64,000 nucleotides of DNA from Luteimicrobium sp042670205 (GTDB lineage Bacteria > Actinomycetota > Actinomycetes > Actinomycetales > Cellulomonadaceae): positions 1 to 64,000 of the forward strand of contig NZ_JBHUWD010000015.1 in the NCBI RefSeq assembly GCF_042670205.1, given 5' to 3'. This document shows positions 50,368 through 59,305 of this stretch, in pieces; positions within the stretch are counted from its first letter, which is position 1, and every line of letters starts with the position of its first letter. The position numbers and the translations under genes were made by a program. The notes under the pieces are model-generated. The model was not told the DNA's origin, searched no databases, and was given only the letters and a program-made list of their open reading frames with translations.

Positions 50368-53067
50368 TCAGCCGGTGTTCTGGACGCCCGCGGCGACGCC
50401 GTTGAGCGTGAGCAGCAGGAGGCGCTGCTGGGTCGCGACCTCGTCGGCGGGCAGGTCGCCGGCCCGCAGGGCGCGCAGCGCGCGGAGCTGGAGCAGCGAG
50501 AGCGCGTCCACGTAGGGGCTGCGGAGCTGCACCGCACGGCCGAGGACACGGAGGTTCGCGAGCACGCGCTCCTTGTCCGTGACCTTGAGGACCCACTCCT
50601 GGGTGAGCTCGAGCTCCGAGAGGACCAGGTCGGCCAGGTCGTCGCGGTCCCCGAGCGCCAGGTAGCGCCGCGCGATCCGCATGTCCGTCTTGGCGAGCGA
50701 CATCTCGATGTTGTCGATCATCGTGGCGAAGAGCGGCCACTCGGCGTACGCCGTGCGCAGCAGCTCGAGGTCGCCGACCTCCGCGAGCGCGCTGCCCAGC
50801 CCGAACCACGCGGTGAGGTTGATGCGGGCCTGCGTCCACGCGAAGTTCCACGGGATGGCGCGCAGGTCGTCGAGGGAGTTGACGGACAGGCCGCGCTTGG
50901 CGGGACGGGAGCCGAGCGGGAGCAGCCCGACCTCCTCCTGCGGCGTCACGTGCGCGAACCACTGCGGGAAGCCGTCCGACTTCACGAGCTCGAAGAACCG
51001 AGCCCGGGACACGGTGTCGAGCTTGCCGCCGAGGTCGGCGAACCGCTCGGCCGCACCGGCGTTGCGCTGTTCGATCGAGGGCGCGTCGTGCAGCAGCGTC
51101 GCCGCGGCGACCTGCTCGATGTGCCGGACGGCGATGATCGGGTTGCCGTAGCGCGCGGCGATGACCTCGCCCTGCTCCGTGAGCTTGAACCGGCTCTCGA
51201 CCGAGCCCGGGGGCTGCGCGAGGACGGCGCGGTTCGCGGGGCCGCCGCCACGCCCGACGGCGCCGCCGCGGCCGTGGAACAGCGTGAGCTCGATCCGGTT
51301 CTCCTCGGCCCACGCGACGATCCGGCTCTGCGCGGTGTACAGCTCGAGGGTCGCGGAGACCGGGCCGACGTCCTTGGAGGAGTCGGAGTACGCGAGCATG
51401 ACCTCCATGCGGCGGTCGGTCTGCGCGAGGCGCTTCTCGACGCGAGGGTCATGGACGATCTCGCCGAGGATGCGCGGGCTCGCCTCGAGGTCCGCGAACG
51501 TCTCGAACAGCGGGATCACGTCGATCACGGGCGGCGTGCCGCCCGGTCCGACCGCGTGCTCGGCGAGCGTGTAGACGTTCGCCAGGTCCGCGGAGCTCTG
51601 CGTGAACGACACGATGTAGCGGCGCGCCGCGATGATCCCGTAGCGGGCCTGCACGTCGACGATCGCGCGGAAGACGGACAGCACCTCGCGGCTGCGGTCG
51701 CTCAGGCGGGACTCGTCGACTCCGCCCTCGGGTGTCCGGCCGCCGTCGGCGAGGACCTTCTCGATCTCCTCGAGCGTCTCGCGGTGCACCTGGGAGTGCT
51801 GGCGCACCTCGAGCTCGGCGAGGTGGAACCCGAAGGTGCGGACCTGCCAGACGAAGTCCTGCAGGTCGCCGTACGCGACGCGCGGGGCGCCGGCGGCGAC
51901 GAGCGAGTCCTGCACCGTGACGAGCTCGTCGAGCAGCTCGTCCGCGCCCGTGTAGGCGACGGGCTCCTCGCCGGCGAGGGTCGCGGCGAGCCGCCGCGCG
52001 ACCACGAGGATCGCCTGCCGGTGCGGCTCGTCGGGCGACCGGGCCTCGACCTCGTCGGCGAGCTCCGGGTCGAGCTCGCGGAACCGGGCGAGCTGTGCGA
52101 CGAGCGCGTCGGACGGGGGCGTGGTCGCGGCGTCGACGGTGGTCGCGCGGCCGATGCGGACGGCCACGTTCTGGTAGGCGTGCAGCACGTGCTCGTTGGC
52201 GATCGCCGCCGCCTGGCGCGTGATGTCGGCCGTGACGTTCGGGTTGCCGTCGCGGTCCGCGCCGATCCACGAACCGAGCTTGACGAACGGCTCGACGGCC
52301 GGCGCCTCGGCGCCCGCGCGGTCGCCGTTCACCCAGCCGTCGAGACGGCGGTACACCTGCGGGAACGCGGTGAAGAGGGTCTCGTCGAACACGCCCATCG
52401 CGGTCCGGACCTCGTCGAGCGGCGACGGCTTGCTGGTGCGCAGCGGGGCCGTGCGCCACAGCTCGTCGACCTCGGAGAGCAGGCGCCGCGTGTTGTCGGC
52501 CAGCGCGACGCCGCCGAGCTGCTCGAGCTCGCGGCGCTCCATGAGGACCGTGATGCGGCGGATGCACGCGGCGACCGCGCGTCGTCGGGCCTCGGTGGGG
52601 TGGGCCGTGAGGACCGGCCGGAACTCGAGCGCCTTGAGGCGCCGCGCGGACTCGGCCGGACCGACCTCGCCCACGAGCTGCGCGTACGCGGCGGGCAGCG
52701 AGTCCTCGGCGCGCGCCTCGGTGGGGGACAGGCCCGCCTCGCGCTGGCGCAGCACCCGGACGCGGTGGTTCTCCTCCGCCAGGTTCACCAGGTGGAAGTA
52801 GGCGGTGAACGCCTTGGCGACGTCCTCGGCGCGCTGGGCCGAGAACCCGGCGATGAGCTCCTCGGCCTGCTCGATCGACGCCGACGTCCCGTTCTCGGAA
52901 GCCGCCTGGATGGTCAGCGCGCGGAGGCGCTCGACGTCGTCCAGGAGGTCCTGGCCGCCCCACTCGCGGAGCACGGTGCCGAGCATCTCGCCCAGCAGCC
53001 GGACGTCCGCGCGCAGCGGCTCGGGCATCTCGTCCCGGGCATGTCCGCGTTCTACGTCGTTCGACAT
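50368..53067 (-). CDS. ppc: phosphoenolpyruvate carboxylase
   Basis: An 899-residue anaplerotic enzyme that carboxylates PEP to oxaloacetate. LTAHPTEARRR holds the catalytic His region and LFHGRGGAVGRGGGP the glycine-rich active-site loop. The C-terminal QNTG is the invariant end of the family. Length is normal. ATG at 53067 is the start; the leader EDRGHARDEMPEP is variable in the family. It is divergent from the thioredoxin-fold gene and has no operon partner. Confidence 0.97.
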   Translation of the reverse strand: MSNDVERGHARDEMPEPLRADVRLLGEMLGTVLREWGGQDLLDDVERLRALTIQAASENGTSASIEQAEELIAGFSAQRAEDVAKAFTAYFHLVNLAEENHRVRVLRQREAGLSPTEARAEDSLPAAYAQLVGEVGPAESARRLKALEFRPVLTAHPTEARRRAVAACIRRITVLMERRELEQLGGVALADNTRRLLSEVDELWRTAPLRTSKPSPLDEVRTAMGVFDETLFTAFPQVYRRLDGWVNGDRAGAEAPAVEPFVKLGSWIGADRDGNPNVTADITRQAAAIANEHVLHAYQNVAVRIGRATTVDAATTPPSDALVAQLARFRELDPELADEVEARSPDEPHRQAILVVARRLAATLAGEEPVAYTGADELLDELVTVQDSLVAAGAPRVAYGDLQDFVWQVRTFGFHLAELEVRQHSQVHRETLEEIEKVLADGGRTPEGGVDESRLSDRSREVLSVFRAIVDVQARYGIIAARRYIVSFTQSSADLANVYTLAEHAVGPGGTPPVIDVIPLFETFADLEASPRILGEIVHDPRVEKRLAQTDRRMEVMLAYSDSSKDVGPVSATLELYTAQSRIVAWAEENRIELTLFHGRGGAVGRGGGPANRAVLAQPPGSVESRFKLTEQGEVIAARYGNPIIAVRHIEQVAAATLLHDAPSIEQRNAGAAERFADLGGKLDTVSRARFFELVKSDGFPQWFAHVTPQEEVGLLPLGSRPAKRGLSVNSLDDLRAIPWNFAWTQARINLTAWFGLGSALAEVGDLELLRTAYAEWPLFATMIDNIEMSLAKTDMRIARRYLALGDRDDLADLVLSELELTQEWVLKVTDKERVLANLRVLGRAVQLRSPYVDALSLLQLRALRALRAGDLPADEVATQQRLLLLTLNGVAAGVQNTG

Positions 53068-53207
53068 CACGGGTCCGAGGGTACCCACCTGTCCGTACCA
53101 CCCGTGCCCACGGCCGGATCGTGGGACCGTGCCGCCGTCGACGACGCGGGTGCCGCCGTCGGCGAACACGGCTGCGCGGGTGGGCCTCGGGGGCGGAAGA
53201 TGGGCGC

Positions 53208-53747
53208 ATGGGTCACCGCGACGCTCTCGTCCCCGTCCAGCCGCACATCCGCGGCAACCCCGACGCCCCCGTGACGATCGTCGAGTTCGGGGACTTCCAG
53301 TGCCCGTTCTGCCGCGACGCCGCGCCCGTCATCGACGAGCTGGTCGAGGCGTCGAACGGGCACGTCCGCCTGGTCTGGCGCCACTTCCCGCTGTTCGAGG
53401 TGCACCCGTACGCGCTGACCGCGTCGCTCGCGGCCGAGGCCGCAGGCAGCCAGGGCCGGTTCTGGGAGATGCACGACGCGCTGTTCGCGCACCAGGACGA
53501 CCTGTCAGACGCCGGCCTCGTGGCGCTCGCGCGCGAGGTCGGGGTGGGCGACGACTGCGTGGTCGGGGAAGCGGCGCAGGAGTTCGGGGACGTCGTCGAG
53601 GCGGACTACGCCGACGGCCTCGCCCACCAGGTGGCCGGGACGCCGACGCTCTTCGTCAACGGCGTGCGGTTCCAGGGCCGGGTCACGAGGGACCGCCTGC
53701 GTGCCGCCGTGGAGGCTCTCAAGCTCACCAAGGCCGTCTCGCAGTGA
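53208..53747 (+). CDS. DsbA-like thioredoxin-fold protein
   Basis: A 179-residue protein of the thioredoxin_4/DsbA group with a CPFC redox motif (C32, C35) after VTIVEFGDFQ. The cis-Pro segment is GTPTLFVNGVRF. It has no signal peptide or membrane segment, so it is likely cytoplasmic. In other actinobacteria the same domain is often fused to the N-terminus of NhaA, whose gene is next here. ATG at 53208 follows GGAAGATGG. Confidence 0.87.
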   Translation: MGHRDALVPVQPHIRGNPDAPVTIVEFGDFQCPFCRDAAPVIDELVEASNGHVRLVWRHFPLFEVHPYALTASLAAEAAGSQGRFWEMHDALFAHQDDLSDAGLVALAREVGVGDDCVVGEAAQEFGDVVEADYADGLAHQVAGTPTLFVNGVRFQGRVTRDRLRAAVEALKLTKAVSQ

Positions 53748-53754
53748 CCTCTCC

Positions 53755-53808
53755 GCGACCTGTCGGGACGAGGTGAGGTTCGGGCCTCGCGAGCTTCCGA
53801 CAGGTCGC
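53755..53808. terminator. inverted repeat, 12-bp arms
   Basis: GCGACCTGTCGG (53755-53766) pairs perfectly with CCGACAGGTCGC (53797-53808); the 30-nt interior contains a short GAGG/CCTC pairing. It follows the thioredoxin-fold gene directly. Confidence 0.7.
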
Positions 53809-53823
53809 GCCGACGGGCGACCG

Positions 53824-53863
53824 GTCAGGACGGGGTGAGCCTCGAGGCTCACCCCCGTTCTGA
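53824..53863. terminator. long hairpin upstream of nhaA
   Basis: GTCAGGACGGGGTGAGCC (53824-53841) pairs with GGCTCACCCCCGTTCTGAC (53845-53863) over a three-base loop, with one wobble and one bulge. It is 54 bases before the nhaA start, so it may end the upstream transcript or sit in the nhaA leader. Confidence 0.75.
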
Positions 53864-53917
53864 CAGCACAATGGTCCGTGCCGGCCGGCGAACCACCGCA
53901 CCGACCCGAGGAGCCGC

Positions 53918-55312
53918 ATGTCCGAGCCGCTCGCGCTCTCGTTGACCCCACCCCGCCCGGGGCCGCCCCTGCGCGTGCAGATCCGGCCCGTCGCGCCGAG
54001 CCTGCGGCGCTTCCTCGCGACCGAGGCGGGCGGTGCCGCGCTCCTCCTCGCGGCGACGGTCGCGGCGCTCGTGTGGGCCAACGCCTGGCCGTCGGCCTAC
54101 CGGAGCTTCTGGTCGACGGAGTCCGGCGCGCACGTCGGCGACATGCACCTCGACCTCACGCTCGGCGAGTGGGTCAACGACGGACTCATGGTCGTGTTCT
54201 TCCTGGTCATCGCGCTCGAGATCGCGCGCGAGGTCTCCACGGGCGAGCTCCGCGACCGCCGGACCGTCGCGGTGCCCGCGCTCGGGGCTCTTGCCGGGCT
54301 CGCCGTCCCGGCGCTCGTGTTCGTCGCGTTCACGCACGGCACGGGCGACGTTCACGGCTGGGGGGCGGTCATGTCGACGGACACCGCGTTCCTCATCGGC
54401 ATCCTCGCGCTCTTCGGGCCCCGCTGCCCCGACCAGCTCCGCCTGTTCCTGCTCACGCTGGCCGTCGTCGACGACATCGGCGCGATCACCGTGATGGCCC
54501 TCGTCTACACGCCGTCGGTGCACGTGCTCCCGCTGGTCGTGGCGGCGGCGATCGGCGTCGTCGTGCTGGTCATGCGCTGGCTGGGCGTGTGGCAGCTGCT
54601 CCCGTACGTCGCGGCCGGGATCGCGCTGTGGTTCGCGATGCACGCGTCGGGGGTGGAGCCGACGCTCGGTGGCGTCGTCCTCGGCCTCCTCGTCCCGACG
54701 GCAGCCCCGCGCCGGCGCCAGGTGCAGGACGTCGCGCGCTTCGTCCGGCTGTTCGAGCTCGAGACGACGGCGGAGCGCGAGCACCAGGCCGAGCTCGCCG
54801 GGCGCGCAGCCGTCCCCGTGAACGAACGGCTCCAGCGCGCGCTGCACCCCTGGTCGGGGTTCGTGATCGTGCCGATCTTCGCGCTCGCCAACGCGGGCGT
54901 GCGGCTCGACGGCCAGGCGCTCCAGGACGCGCTCCACTCGCGCGTCGCGATCGGGATCGCGATCGCGCTGGTCGCCGGGAACCTCGTCGGCGTGTTCGGG
55001 GCGTCGTTCGTGGCGCTCCGCACGGGCGTGGGGGTGCTCCCCGGCCGCGTCCGGTACGGGCACCTGCTGGGTGGGGCGATCCTGTGCGGCATCGGCTTCA
55101 CGATCTCGCTGTTCGTCACCGACATCGCGTTCACCGACGAGGCCACGAAGGCGGAGGCGAAGGTCGGGATCCTGGCCGGGTCGCTCGTCGCCGCGCTGCT
55201 CGGCACCGCGGTGCTGCGGTTCTTCGGCGAGCGGTCGTCGCTGTGCTCGCCGGGCGTCGAGGCGCTGCCCGCCGCGCTGCCGCCGCGGCCGTGGGTGTCG
55301 CCCGCGTCCTGA
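53918..55312 (+). CDS. nhaA: Na+/H+ antiporter NhaA
   Basis: A 464-residue membrane antiporter with about twelve segments. The ion-binding pair is in LAVVDDIGAI and the assembly helix is GEWVNDGLMVVFFLVIALEIAREV. STDTAFLIGILALFG and LCGIGFTISLFVTDIAF are family hallmarks. ATG at 53918 follows GAGGAG. The C-terminal tail of 60 residues is short and cytoplasmic. Confidence 0.96.
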   Translation: MSEPLALSLTPPRPGPPLRVQIRPVAPSLRRFLATEAGGAALLLAATVAALVWANAWPSAYRSFWSTESGAHVGDMHLDLTLGEWVNDGLMVVFFLVIALEIAREVSTGELRDRRTVAVPALGALAGLAVPALVFVAFTHGTGDVHGWGAVMSTDTAFLIGILALFGPRCPDQLRLFLLTLAVVDDIGAITVMALVYTPSVHVLPLVVAAAIGVVVLVMRWLGVWQLLPYVAAGIALWFAMHASGVEPTLGGVVLGLLVPTAAPRRRQVQDVARFVRLFELETTAEREHQAELAGRAAVPVNERLQRALHPWSGFVIVPIFALANAGVRLDGQALQDALHSRVAIGIAIALVAGNLVGVFGASFVALRTGVGVLPGRVRYGHLLGGAILCGIGFTISLFVTDIAFTDEATKAEAKVGILAGSLVAALLGTAVLRFFGERSSLCSPGVEALPAALPPRPWVSPAS

Positions 55313-55336
55313 GCTGTCCCGACGGCGTCCCGTGCC

Positions 55337-56185
55337 TCAGTGGGTGGTGACGGGCGCGAGGTAGAGGCTGGGTGCGCACCCGACCTCGCCCGGATCGAGC
55401 TGCACCCGGTCGAAGCCGGTGAAGCTCCGGGCCCGTTCGTCGTCGTGCCGGACGGCGACCACGCAGTCGCGCGTGGACAGGAGCCCGACCGCGGCGACGA
55501 GCTCGTGGCCGTCGCGTTCGACGCGGACCGAGAGCGGGGCGGCGAAGCGCGCCGCGAGCGCCCGCTGCGCGGCTGGGGCCGTCGCGTCGTCGGGGAGCGC
55601 GTCGAGTGCCGCGCGGACCTCCTTCTCGGCGTTCGCGGGGAACGTCGGCAGCGGGGTGGGGGACGGCGTCGCGGTGGGGGTGCCGCCGGGGCAGGGGATC
55701 GGCTCCCGGTCCGCGACGTCCTGGCCCGTACGCACGACCAGTCGCCAGCACGCCCGCGCCGAGCCCGCGGTGCGCTCCTTGCCGAAGATCGCCTGCGCGG
55801 ACTCGCCCGGGACGTCGACCGCGACGACCAGTTCGACCCGCGCCCCGCCCTCGCCGTCGGTCCGCCCGGACCAGGCCAGGGGCGCGACGTCGTAGGTCGC
55901 GTCGGGGACGTCGGTGGGCACGCGCGGGTCAGTGACGGCTTCCTGCGCGAGCCGGTCGGCGTCCGCCGTGCGCCCGTCGGTGGCGATGTCGTCGGCGATC
56001 CCGACGACGACGCGGTCCGCGAGGTCGCGTGCGACCCGGTCGCCGTCGGCGGGGCGGAGCGAGACCGCGACGAGCACGGGGACCGCGACGACGGCGAGGA
56101 CCACGACGGCGACCACGACGACGAGCGCCGTGCCGAGCCGTCGACGCCGCCTGTCCGTGGGCTGTGCGGGATCGGTGCCGGTCAC
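55337..56185 (-). CDS. membrane-anchored protein of unknown function
   Basis: A 282-residue protein with one N-terminal membrane segment (LGTALVVVVAVVVLAVVAVPVLVAV), an extracytoplasmic part, a Thr/Pro linker (GGTPTATPSPTPLPTFP) and a C-terminal domain. GTG at 56185 is the best start; no strong ribosome-binding site is visible. It resembles DUF4878/lumazine-type anchored proteins of actinobacteria, but I do not recognise it surely. It is convergent with nhaA. Confidence 0.6.
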   Translation of the reverse strand: MTGTDPAQPTDRRRRRLGTALVVVVAVVVLAVVAVPVLVAVSLRPADGDRVARDLADRVVVGIADDIATDGRTADADRLAQEAVTDPRVPTDVPDATYDVAPLAWSGRTDGEGGARVELVVAVDVPGESAQAIFGKERTAGSARACWRLVVRTGQDVADREPIPCPGGTPTATPSPTPLPTFPANAEKEVRAALDALPDDATAPAAQRALAARFAAPLSVRVERDGHELVAAVGLLSTRDCVVAVRHDDERARSFTGFDRVQLDPGEVGCAPSLYLAPVTTH

Positions 56186-56305
56186 GGGGGGATCATGGCA
56201 CGACGCCCCGTCGAGACGCGGGAACGCCGGTGCGCGGTTGTCGCGGGGGAATGCGGGAAACCCTGCGGATGGTTGTAGGGACAACTCACGATTCTGGAGG
56301 ACCCC

Positions 56306-57265
56306 GTGCCCGCTCCCACCTCGAGCGATCTTCTCCCCGCCGCCACGTCGATGGCCGCGGTCACGCTGCTCGTGCGCGACCTCGACCTCATGACGCGCTA
56401 CTACCGCGACGCGCTGTCCCTCGACGTGCTCGACGACGCCGTCGTGCCCGACGTGCTCGCGTCGCCCGAGGCCCTCGGCGCGGGTGGGGCGGGGAGCGCC
56501 CGGCGTGAGACCGTCGTGCTGGGGCGGGGGAGCGTGCCCGTCGTCGTGCTGCGCCGCGAACCCGCGCTGCCGCTTGCCCGCCGCGGCGAGGCCGGGCTCT
56601 TCCACACGGCGGTCCTGTTCGACGACGCCCCCGCGCTCGCGCAGGCCCTCGCGTCCGTCGCGCGGACCGCCCCCGGCACGTTCGTCGGGTCGGCCGACCA
56701 CCTGGTGTCCGAGGCGTTCTACTTCACCGACCCCGAGGGCAACGGCGTCGAGCTCTACCACGACCGTCCGCGCGACCTGTGGGCCTGGGACGAGCAGCCC
56801 GACGGCCGCCGCGAGGTCCGCATGGACACCCTGCACCTCGACCCGAACGACTTCATGGGCACGCACCTGCCGTCCGCCGGGGACGCCGGGGCGGCGGCGG
56901 TCGGAGGCGCCGCCGGTGCTGTCGTGGGGCACGTGCACCTCAAGGTCGGCGACGTCGACGCAGCCCGGGGGTTCTACGTCGGCACGCTCGGCTTCGAGGA
57001 GACCGCCCGGGTCCCCGGTGCGCTGTTCGTGTCCGCGGGCGGGTACCACCACCACCTCGCCGCCAACACGTGGCAGTCGCGAGGCGCGGGGCCGCGCGCG
57101 TCCACGCTGGGGCTGGGCACGGTGGCCGTCCGCCTCCCGTCCGACGACGCCGTCACCGCGCTCGCCGACCGCCTGCGGCACGCGGGGGTCGCCACGCGCC
57201 ACGACGGCGCGGCGCTACGGTTCGAGGACCCGTGGTCGAACGTGATCGAGGTCGTGGGCGCCTGA
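56306..57265 (+). CDS. VOC (glyoxalase/catechol dioxygenase-like) protein
   Basis: A 319-residue tandem VOC protein. The first module starts VTLLVRDLDLMTRYYRDAL and ends FYFTDPEGNGVELYHDRP; the second starts GHVHLKVGDVDAARGFYVGTLGF and includes SAGGYHHHLAANTWQS. The His and Glu metal ligands of the fold are present in both. CatE-like extradiol dioxygenases have this layout. GTG at 56306 follows GGAGGAC. The substrate is unknown. Confidence 0.85.
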   Translation: MPAPTSSDLLPAATSMAAVTLLVRDLDLMTRYYRDALSLDVLDDAVVPDVLASPEALGAGGAGSARRETVVLGRGSVPVVVLRREPALPLARRGEAGLFHTAVLFDDAPALAQALASVARTAPGTFVGSADHLVSEAFYFTDPEGNGVELYHDRPRDLWAWDEQPDGRREVRMDTLHLDPNDFMGTHLPSAGDAGAAAVGGAAGAVVGHVHLKVGDVDAARGFYVGTLGFEETARVPGALFVSAGGYHHHLAANTWQSRGAGPRASTLGLGTVAVRLPSDDAVTALADRLRHAGVATRHDGAALRFEDPWSNVIEVVGA

Positions 57266-57277
57266 GCGCCGGTCTCG

Positions 57278-57673
57278 CTAGCGCGGGCCCTTGACCACGA
57301 GCACCGGGACCGGCGCGTCGAGGAGGACGCGCTGGGTCGTGGTGCCGAGCAGGAACGTGCCGACGTCGGGGCGCTTGCGGGCACCCAGCACGACGACCTC
57401 CGGGGAGACCTGGTCGACGGCGTCCAGGATCGCCTCAGCGGGCAGGACGTCGGGGTCGCGCCGCAGCACCGCGGCGTCGGCGAGGCCGGCGGGAAGCTGC
57501 TCGCGCGCGTGGGCGAGCTCGTCGTCGGGGTCGACGCCGTCCGACCGGTCGGCGCCCGGGACGCTCAGCGTGAGGAGCGTGAGGGTGGTGCCGCGCCGCT
57601 CCGCCTCGCCGACCGCGACACGCAGGGCCGCGTCGCCTTGGGGGGTCAGGTTGTACGCGAGGAGCACCGTCAC
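57278..57673 (-). CDS. universal stress protein (UspA)
   Basis: A 131-residue protein with the UspA fold and the ATP-binding tail VVLGARKRPDVGTFLLGTTTQRVLLDAPVPVLVV, that is G-x2-G-x9-G. Such proteins bind ATP and respond to stress. GTG at 57673 is the start. It is convergent with the VOC gene. Confidence 0.88.
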   Translation of the reverse strand: MTVLLAYNLTPQGDAALRVAVGEAERRGTTLTLLTLSVPGADRSDGVDPDDELAHAREQLPAGLADAAVLRRDPDVLPAEAILDAVDQVSPEVVVLGARKRPDVGTFLLGTTTQRVLLDAPVPVLVVKGPR

Positions 57674-57744
57674 GCGCCCATTGTCACCCAGGTGCGGCGG
57701 GTCCGGCAGCACGGGCCTTCGCACGGCGCGGCCCTGTCGCCGGC

Positions 57745-58509
57745 TCAGACGCCGGCGAGGGCGAGGCCCGGCGGGAGCAGCGGCGGGACGACGGCTCGTG
57801 CCAGGCGGGCGAGCTCGCCCGGTCGGTCCGGTCCCATCCGCTCCGCGGGGACGGTCACGCTGAGGGCGCCGACCGGGGCGCCGGCACGCACGAGCGCGAC
57901 GCCGACGCACGCGATGCCGGGCTCGTTCTCCTCCCGCTCGACGGCGTACCCGACCTCGCGCGCGCGGACGATCGCGGCGTCGTCGGCGGGAGAGGCGTCG
58001 GGGACGGGCTCGGGGCCGAGGGCGAGGAGCGCGCGGCCGAGCGCGGTCCGGACCGCCGGGCGACGGCGCCCCACGGCCGACCACACGCGCACCGGCCGCT
58101 CCGGCTCGACCTTGTCGAGGTACAGGACGTCGGCGCCGACGAGGACGCCGAGGTGGACGAGCTCCTCGCTCGCCTCGCACAGCGCGACGAGCGCCGGGTG
58201 GACGAGGGCGGGCAGGTGCTCGGCGGGAGCCCAGGTCGCCCCGAGCGCCAGGGCGGCGGAGCCGAGGCGGTAGCCGCCGTCATTGGCACGGTCCACGTAG
58301 CCGCGATGGGCGAGCGCCGCCAGGGTGCGGTGCACCGACGACTTGTGGAGGCCGAGCGACTCGGCGAGCGCGCCGAGTGGGAGGCCCGCCGGCCCGGCGT
58401 CGGACAGGACCTCGAGCGCGCGCAGGGCCTTGTCGACCGCGGGGAGCGGGCTCGCGTCCGGGGCGTCCGGGGCGTCCGGGGCCGGCGGGGCGGGGGGGCT
58501 GGCGGGCAC
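57745..58509 (-). CDS. IclR-family regulator (KdgR-like)
   Basis: A 254-residue regulator with an N-terminal winged helix (PLGALAESLGLHKSSVHRTLAAL) and a C-terminal effector domain (EENEPGIACVGVALV). GTG at 58509 follows GGAGG. A (DAP)n stretch precedes the DNA-binding domain. It is divergent from the KDPG aldolase-KDG kinase operon, as KdgR regulators often are. A 2-keto-3-deoxy sugar acid is the likely effector. Confidence 0.9.
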   Translation of the reverse strand: MPASPPAPPAPDAPDAPDASPLPAVDKALRALEVLSDAGPAGLPLGALAESLGLHKSSVHRTLAALAHRGYVDRANDGGYRLGSAALALGATWAPAEHLPALVHPALVALCEASEELVHLGVLVGADVLYLDKVEPERPVRVWSAVGRRRPAVRTALGRALLALGPEPVPDASPADDAAIVRAREVGYAVEREENEPGIACVGVALVRAGAPVGALSVTVPAERMGPDRPGELARLARAVVPPLLPPGLALAGV

Positions 58510-58534
58510 GAGGCCTCCGGGGTGTAAGGTGCGA

Positions 58535-58547
58535 TTCGCAACGCGAA
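58535..58547. promoter_or_regulatory. candidate IclR operator
   Basis: TTCGC-AAC-GCGAA is a perfect palindrome with a 3-base centre, in the 100-base gap between the divergent regulator and eda. IclR boxes are commonly short A/T-flanked palindromes of this shape (here GATTCGCAACGCGAAAC). Confidence 0.65.
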
Positions 58548-58570
58548 ACAGGCGTTCACTATGACGAAAC

Positions 58571-58590
58571 GCTATCACGAAGGTGATAGC
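58571..58590. promoter_or_regulatory. second inverted repeat upstream of eda
   Basis: GCTATCAC (58571-58578) and GTGATAGC (58583-58590) form an 8-bp inverted repeat with a GAAG centre, 19 bases before the eda start. It could be a second operator or an mRNA hairpin near the ribosome-binding site. Confidence 0.6.
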
Positions 58591-58609
58591 CAGAGGGACG
58601 GAGCCGTCC

Positions 58610-59305
58610 ATGACCAGCACTCCCGGCGCACCGCCCGCGCCCGACCACCTGTCAGCCGCCCGCGACTTCGTCCTCGACGCCATCGGCATCACGCGCATCG
58701 TGCCCGTGGTCGTCGTCGACGGCCCGGACGACGGCGTCGGCGTGACGCGCGCGCTCGTCGCCGGCGGGCTGCCCGTCGCCGAGATCACCTTCCGCACCGC
58801 CGGGGCACGCGACGCCGTCGCCGCCGTCGCCGACCAGCTCCCCGACGTCCTCGTCGGCGCGGGCACCGTCGTCAACGTCCGCCAGGTCGACGACGCCGTC
58901 GCCGCCGGCGCGCGGTTCCTCGTCTCGCCCGGGTTGTCGCGGGCCGTCGTCGAGCGGGCCCACGAGCACGGCGTGCCGATCGTCCCCGGCGTCGCGACCC
59001 CCACCGAGATCATCGCCGCGCTCGACCTCGGCCTCGACGTCGTCAAGCTCTTCCCCGCGGGCGTCATCGGCGGCGTCGCCGCCGTCAAGGCCCTCGCCGC
59101 GCCGTTCCCCGACCTCCGGTTCGTCCCCACCGGCGGGATCTCCGCCGCCAGCGCCCCCGAGTACCTCGCGCAGCGGTCCGTCCTGGCCGTCGGTGGGTCC
59201 TGGATGGTCGACAAAGCCCTGGTCGCCGCCGGCGACTGGGCCGAGATCACCCGCCGCACCGCGGAGGCCGTCGCCCTCGCCCAGCCCACCGGAGGAACCC
59301 GATGA
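58610..59305 (+). CDS. eda: 2-dehydro-3-deoxyphosphogluconate (KDPG) aldolase
   Basis: A 231-residue class I aldolase that splits KDPG into pyruvate and glyceraldehyde-3-phosphate. Schiff-base K146 is in VVKLFPAG and E58 is in AEITFR. GAGTVV and VPTGGIS are phosphate-binding loops. ATG at 58610 follows GAGGGACGGAG. It starts a two-gene operon and overlaps kdgK by four bases. Confidence 0.93.
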   Translation: MTSTPGAPPAPDHLSAARDFVLDAIGITRIVPVVVVDGPDDGVGVTRALVAGGLPVAEITFRTAGARDAVAAVADQLPDVLVGAGTVVNVRQVDDAVAAGARFLVSPGLSRAVVERAHEHGVPIVPGVATPTEIIAALDLGLDVVKLFPAGVIGGVAAVKALAAPFPDLRFVPTGGISAASAPEYLAQRSVLAVGGSWMVDKALVAAGDWAEITRRTAEAVALAQPTGGTR

